The position numbers and the translations under genes are program-made. Positions 59,738 to 64,000 of a stretch of DNA of 64,000 bases are shown here, in pieces (the stretch's first letter is position 1; each line of letters begins with the position of its first letter). Under the pieces are notes generated by a model, which did no database searches, was not told the origin of the DNA, and worked only from the letters and a program-made list of their open reading frames with translations. The stretch is from Haliclystus octoradiatus. Its lineage: Eukaryota > Cnidaria > Staurozoa > Stauromedusae > Haliclystidae. The stretch lies in the NCBI GenBank assembly GCA_916610825.1, contig OU744446.1, positions 16,488,538 to 16,552,537 of the forward strand, read 5' to 3'.

Positions 59738-60179
59738 AACGATTATAATATTACTTATATATTAAAAAGGCGTATCATTCAACTAATGCGCAAGCGCATA
59801 AAAAGTGTACAATATACTGTGGTGTCGTTCCAGACAGAGAACACGCTTGCATTATGTCTGAACAGAACTGGCTATATTTCAACATACATTACAAGATTAT
59901 TCTAAGATCATATGACTTTAGTAGTTACACAATAGTTACAGTAAGTATTTAGATGTTTATAATTAGGTAGATGTTTATAATGCAGGTATAGTTTCAGCAG
60001 ACTCGGTGTTTGCTGATGAGCCAGTTGGATCGAATTGATTCCTTGAGGCAAGAACGGTATTTCCATTGTCCGATCACCATGCCGTATTTCTTCCTTTTTG
60101 GAAGGATATACTCAACATTCTTAGGTATGCGTGCTGAAGAGGGCTGGTACATTACTATATCTCTATAAGACCATTGGAA

Positions 60180-61160
60180 CATGGGAAATAAACAGGAGAT
60201 TCAATTTTCTTGCACCCTGAACGAAAAAATCACTGCACAATTTCTTCATTACCAACCTCTTTCGCATTACCCGAAACAAAACTATGAGGGATACCAAAAC
60301 GAGAAAACATATCGGCTAGTAAGCGAACAGCAGTGGATGTGGCCCGATTGGGGGATCTGCTAGTCTCAATCCAACAACTACCGGCATCTGAAACAATTAT
60401 AATTGACCCAATATCTGAAATATGCGCAAAATCAATATGACGAAACTTTCCCAGCGGGGTGCTTCTGGCAAAATGTTGATTGTTTTTGGAAAACGAGGGC
60501 GTAGCACACGACAGGTAGAATAGTTTGTATTAATTTTTTCAATTTCTTTAAAAATTCCTGTCCACCAAGTACCCTGGAGTAAAATTCGCCTGGTAGCATG
60601 ATTTCCGGAATGGGTGTTGTGCGCCTTTTTGAGTACATCCGATCTCAACTTAATTGGGATATATGGTGCTGATTTAAAACAAATGAGGTTGTTATGAACT
60701 GTAAGTTCATCTTTAACAAGTGAGAAGGCCTCTTCTGCCTCTGATAGACCGGACCAAAAGCCCGAAATAATACGTTTAATAATTCTTTGTGCAACGCGAT
60801 CGTTAGATGTTGAATCCTCAATTTGACTGCTTAAAAGAGTTGGGGCAAAAAATGCCGAGTTAGTAGCAACGGAAACGCTGGCAACTACGTCTTCCCACGT
60901 AATTGTATTTTGAGTAAGACGAGATAAAGCATCTGCATGAGTAATGTTAGCACCAGGTTCGTATTATAGTTCAAACTCGAAGGCAATAAGATTAATAGCC
61001 CATCTAGAAAGGCGTACTGAGGCTGTTCTAGCTATTTATTTGTGAGTACCAAAGATAAAAGATAGAGCCTGATGATCGGAGACAATCAGAAATTTTCGCC
61101 CTAACCAAAGTTGACGTAGCCGTTCTACTCACCATACCACTGCAAATGCTTCACGGCCTG
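60180..61160 (-). pseudogene. Ty3/Gypsy RNase H-integrase remnant
   Basis: Minus-strand pieces in order are RNase H (REAFAVVW, FLIVSDHQALSFIFG, then NITHADALSRL), a connection segment, the integrase zinc finger (AHNTHSGNHATRR ... TCRVLRPRF) and the start of the catalytic core (GSCWIETSR, SRFGIPHSFVSGN). Several stops and shifts are present. The second catalytic position reads SGN instead of SDN. It is inactive and no LTRs were found. Confidence 0.78.
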
Positions 61161-61728
61161 CTTAATCCTGACCCCCCCCCCCCACTTCTTCAAATTTTGT
61201 CCGAATTATCATAAATACTTTGATCAGTAGTTGATCAGTAGTGATCAGGTGTTTTTAAGGCTGATAAAACAAAAGCGTTACATTTATTACAGATTTTGTT
61301 GTGGTGTGGGGGCAAATCAAAAGTTTGATCACGCTGTCATAACTGAGTACTGATTAGGTATTTATATTGCTGATCAAATTATGATAAACGTAATAATCAC
61401 GTTTTAGGCTCAATATATAGCGTAGTCCTGGCCCCCCATCCCACTTAACCACGCCCAATTTTGAAAATGTTCATGTCAAAAGATTGATCACGATGTTATC
61501 AAACTGATCAACTGACGATCAAAGAGATATTCACGTTCCACGGTACAAAATCAGCATAGTCCTTGTCCCCCACCCCTCAAACCACGCCCAATTTCAAAAT
61601 TTCCATATCAAACGTTTGATCACGATGTGATCAGTCCTGATCAGGCTATAGCTAATCTGATCAACTAAAGATCAAAGAGATATTCACGTACCATGGTACA
61701 AAATTACCGTCAGCCCTGGCCCCCCATC

Positions 61729-62362
61729 CAGAGCCATCTATTTACAAGAGTTGGGACACGCTGTCATGTGCCGCTATCGTATCCTATTGGACAGATGCCA
61801 TTCACGTGATTTTTTGGACGCCATTTTCGTACTTTCGGCAGCAGGGTTCTTGTTCTTTTGGCGCCAGGTTTCCTATTTTAACTATTAAATTATTAATTGT
61901 TGTGTTAATAGGCACAATAGTAATCGAAATAAAAGTATTGTTTACTATTCCAACTGGGAACAAGAATTAGAAAAAGTTGTCTTTGACTGCAAAGAATAAT
62001 CGTAAGAGCGTAAGAGATACTCTTTTAACTCTACAAACTCCTTGTCCATTTAGCAATTCCAATAGCATTGATCTGATTTACTCTTGAGCAATATGCTGAT
62101 GAGATCAATAACATAATATACATTGAAGTAAATTTGTATTCTAATTTTGAGAGTCCAGCAAATAAATATGGAGAAAGGCAACTCATCAATGGTTATATTA
62201 CTCTTGCTAAACAATCGCAAACGATTTCACAGAGTTCCAAAATGGCTGAAAAAAACACAACATTCTCTTGCACATGCGCACTGCTGTTGAAAACGTGCTC
62301 GGGTCCAGGCCAAAAAACATAAATGGCATCAGTGTCCCAGCTCTTGTAAATAGATGGCTCTG
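61729..62362. mobile_element. hAT-like non-autonomous element inside the array, 634 bp
   Basis: Ends CAGAGCCATCTATTTACAAG and its inverse form TIRs of about 30 bp with one or two mismatches. The direct repeat CCCCATC flanks both sides (61722-61728 and 62363-62369). CAG-type tips fit hAT; the 7-bp rather than 8-bp repeat may reflect slippage in the C-run. The array sequence resumes after the element. Confidence 0.75.
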
Positions 62363-62779
62363 CCCCATCCCCCCTTAAACCATACCCAAATCCACACATT
62401 TACACAACGCAAGTTTGATCACGACTTGATCAGCGCAGATCACGCTATTAGTTTACTGATCAGGCAAAAATTGGATAGGTAACTTCAAAAAAGCATTAAT
62501 GCTAATCAGAAATGTGGAAAAAGTGGTAGAATTTTATATTTTTTGATTTTGGTATGATGACTGTTGGGTAGACCAAAACCTTCTGTCCGTAGATGATGTC
62601 CTTAAATTTTTACATATTGATACATCTTAAACTCCAAAATTGAGCTTAAACAAATTAATCTATTAGATTTAATGCCAGAGAAATGTTGTTTCTCGCTTCG
62701 TTGAATGACCAATATTAAGCAATCCCAATGAGCGATTACTTAAAAAATGGCACATGTTTGTTGTGATAGACGTCTCGTC

Positions 62780-62895
62780 GCGTTGTAATCTGCGTCACAG
62801 ATAGCCTGCGCGTAGAAAGCAATTCATTTAAAAAAATACGAAATCTCGTTCTTTGTGAATGAATTGCGTTCTGTGACGCAGATTACAACGCAACG
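62780..62895. repeat. Foldback within the array
   Basis: CGTTGTAATCTGCGTCACAG (62781-62800) and GCAATTCATT (62819-62828) are mirrored at 62858-62890. The left arm carries an 18-nt insert that includes TAGCCTGCGCG, the same tip seen in the Mutator-like hairpins. Confidence 0.8.
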
Positions 62896-64000
62896 AAGTA
62901 TTCGCTAGTTGGCATCAATCGTGATCAAACTTTTGATATGAAGATGTGTGGATTTGGATGTGGTTTGAGGGGGGTGGGGCTCCAGGGCTACGGTAATTTT
63001 GTACCGTGGAACGGGAATATCTCTTTGATCTTCAGTTGATCAGAATAGCTATAGCCCGATCAAGACTGATCACATCGTGATCAATGTTTTGATATGAAGA
63101 TTTTCGAAATTGTGCTTGTTTAAGTGGGGTTTTGGACCAGGACTACGCTATAAATTGAACCTAGAAGGTGAATGTTTAGTTGATCGTAATTTGTTCAGCA
63201 ATATAAATGCCTGATCAGTACTTATGACAGCGTGATCAAACTTTTGACATGTAAACTTTCGAATTTGGTGGGGTTGGTGGGCAGGCGTAGTCCTGGCCCC
63301 CACAGCAAAATCGTTAATAACTGTAACGCTTTTGTTTGATCAGTCTTAAAAACACCTGTTCACAACTGAACAACTACTGATCAAAGTTTTTATGATGATT
63401 AGGACAAAATTTGAAAAGGTGGGGGGGGGGCAGGACTACGCAGGTCATGTTTAGCTATAGCCTGACCAGGACTGATCATATGGTGATCAAACTTTTAATA
63501 TGAAAATTTTTGAAATTGATGATGATTTAAGAGAGTGGGGGCAAGGACTACGATGATTTTGTACCCTCAAACGTGAATATCTCTTTGATCTTCAGTTGAT
63601 CAGTTTAGCTATAGCTTGATCAGCACTGATCACATCGTGATCAATCTTTTGATATGAAAATTTTCGAAATTGGGCGTGGTTAAGTGGGATGGGGTGGCAG
63701 GACTACGCTATAAATTGAGCCTAAAACGTGATTATTACGTTTATCATAATTTGATCAGCAATATAGTTGCCTGATAAGTACTTATGACAGCGTGATCAAA
63801 CTTTTCATATGTAAATTTTCGAATTTGGTGGGTTGGGGAGGGTACTGGCATAGTCCTGGCCCACCACAGCAAAATCGTTGATAACTGTAACGCTTTTGTT
63901 TGATCAGTCTTAAAAACACCTGATCACAACTGATCAACTACTGATCAAATTATTTATGATGATTTAGACAAAATTTGAAGATGTGGGGGGGGGGGCAGGA

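Larger units (their letters stand above)
61165..64000. repeat. TGATCA-dense modular repeat array with one inversion, continuing past the window
   Basis: Units of about 530 bp consist of three sub-blocks, each bounded by a box like GTAGTCCTGGCCCCCCA(C/T)CC and packed with TGATCA / TGATCACGATGTGATCA words. One arm (61165-61728, resuming 62370-62480) is in one orientation. Copies at about 62925-63440 and 63460-64000 are in the opposite orientation. Shared strings include AACGTGATTATTACGTTTA with its inverse. The array is interrupted by a hAT-like insertion and a foldback. Confidence 0.82.

Noticed and set aside
61165..64000. CRISPR-like array
   Set aside because: Units are long, modular and inverted, in animal DNA, without short direct repeats separated by unique spacers.

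Overview
This is animal nuclear DNA: AT-rich, with short coding exons bounded by GT..AG introns, no operons and no dense coding. The transposon mix (Ty3/Gypsy LTR elements, LINE fragments with a microsatellite tail, hAT, Mutator-like foldback elements, TTAA-, TAA- and TTA-flanked elements) and a membrane-anchored mosaic of CCP, EGF, thrombospondin, LamG and MAM modules suggest a marine invertebrate. The recurring AGGCCTA-type words and mosaic CCP proteins would suit a tunicate or another invertebrate deuterostome, but the species cannot be fixed from sequence alone.

Almost the whole window is one minus-strand gene. I traced 26 coding exons from an ATG at 57806 down to 271, where the gene leaves the window. 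Every splice junction has a plausible acceptor and donor and all exon phases are compatible, giving an open frame of 3802 nt (1267 codons, 3' end missing). The model is a type II membrane protein. In order it has a Lys/Arg-rich cytoplasmic tail (residues 1-38), a signal anchor (about 39-61), a Pro/Ser/Thr stalk, two CCP/sushi-like modules, an EGF module, about eight thrombospondin type 3 calcium repeats, a complete thrombospondin C-terminal domain (about 516-736), a LamG jelly roll split by an inserted MAM domain (about 737-1080), and an unrecognised C-terminal part. I know of no described thrombospondin with this architecture.

Layout by coordinate. 1-5067: last three exons, with a TTA-flanked 877-bp TIR element, a LINE fragment and a TTAA-flanked 1.6-kb TIR element in the introns. 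5068-26963: a 21.9-kb intron full of mobile elements: a 4.6-kb Mutator-like foldback element carrying a LINE insertion, another LINE copy, an old Gypsy gag piece, a 97-bp hairpin, a complete Ty3/Gypsy element with 175-bp LTRs and a 5-bp target duplication, a 199-bp TTAA element, an inverted minisatellite, an old Gypsy RT/RNase H piece, a 1-kb Mutator-like element with a 9-bp duplication, and a TAA-flanked repeat cluster. 26964-32595: LamG and MAM exons. 32596-40963: an intron holding a hAT element with a perfect 8-bp duplication. 40964-52787: thrombospondin exons. 53166-57806: CCP, stalk, membrane anchor and start codon. 57807-64000: upstream DNA with adjacent perfect hairpins, a LINE RT tail, a decayed Gypsy pol fragment, and a TGATCA-dense array of about 530-bp units that continues past the window.

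The only host gene supported is this mosaic gene. Everything else recognised is mobile or repetitive DNA, mostly inside its introns.
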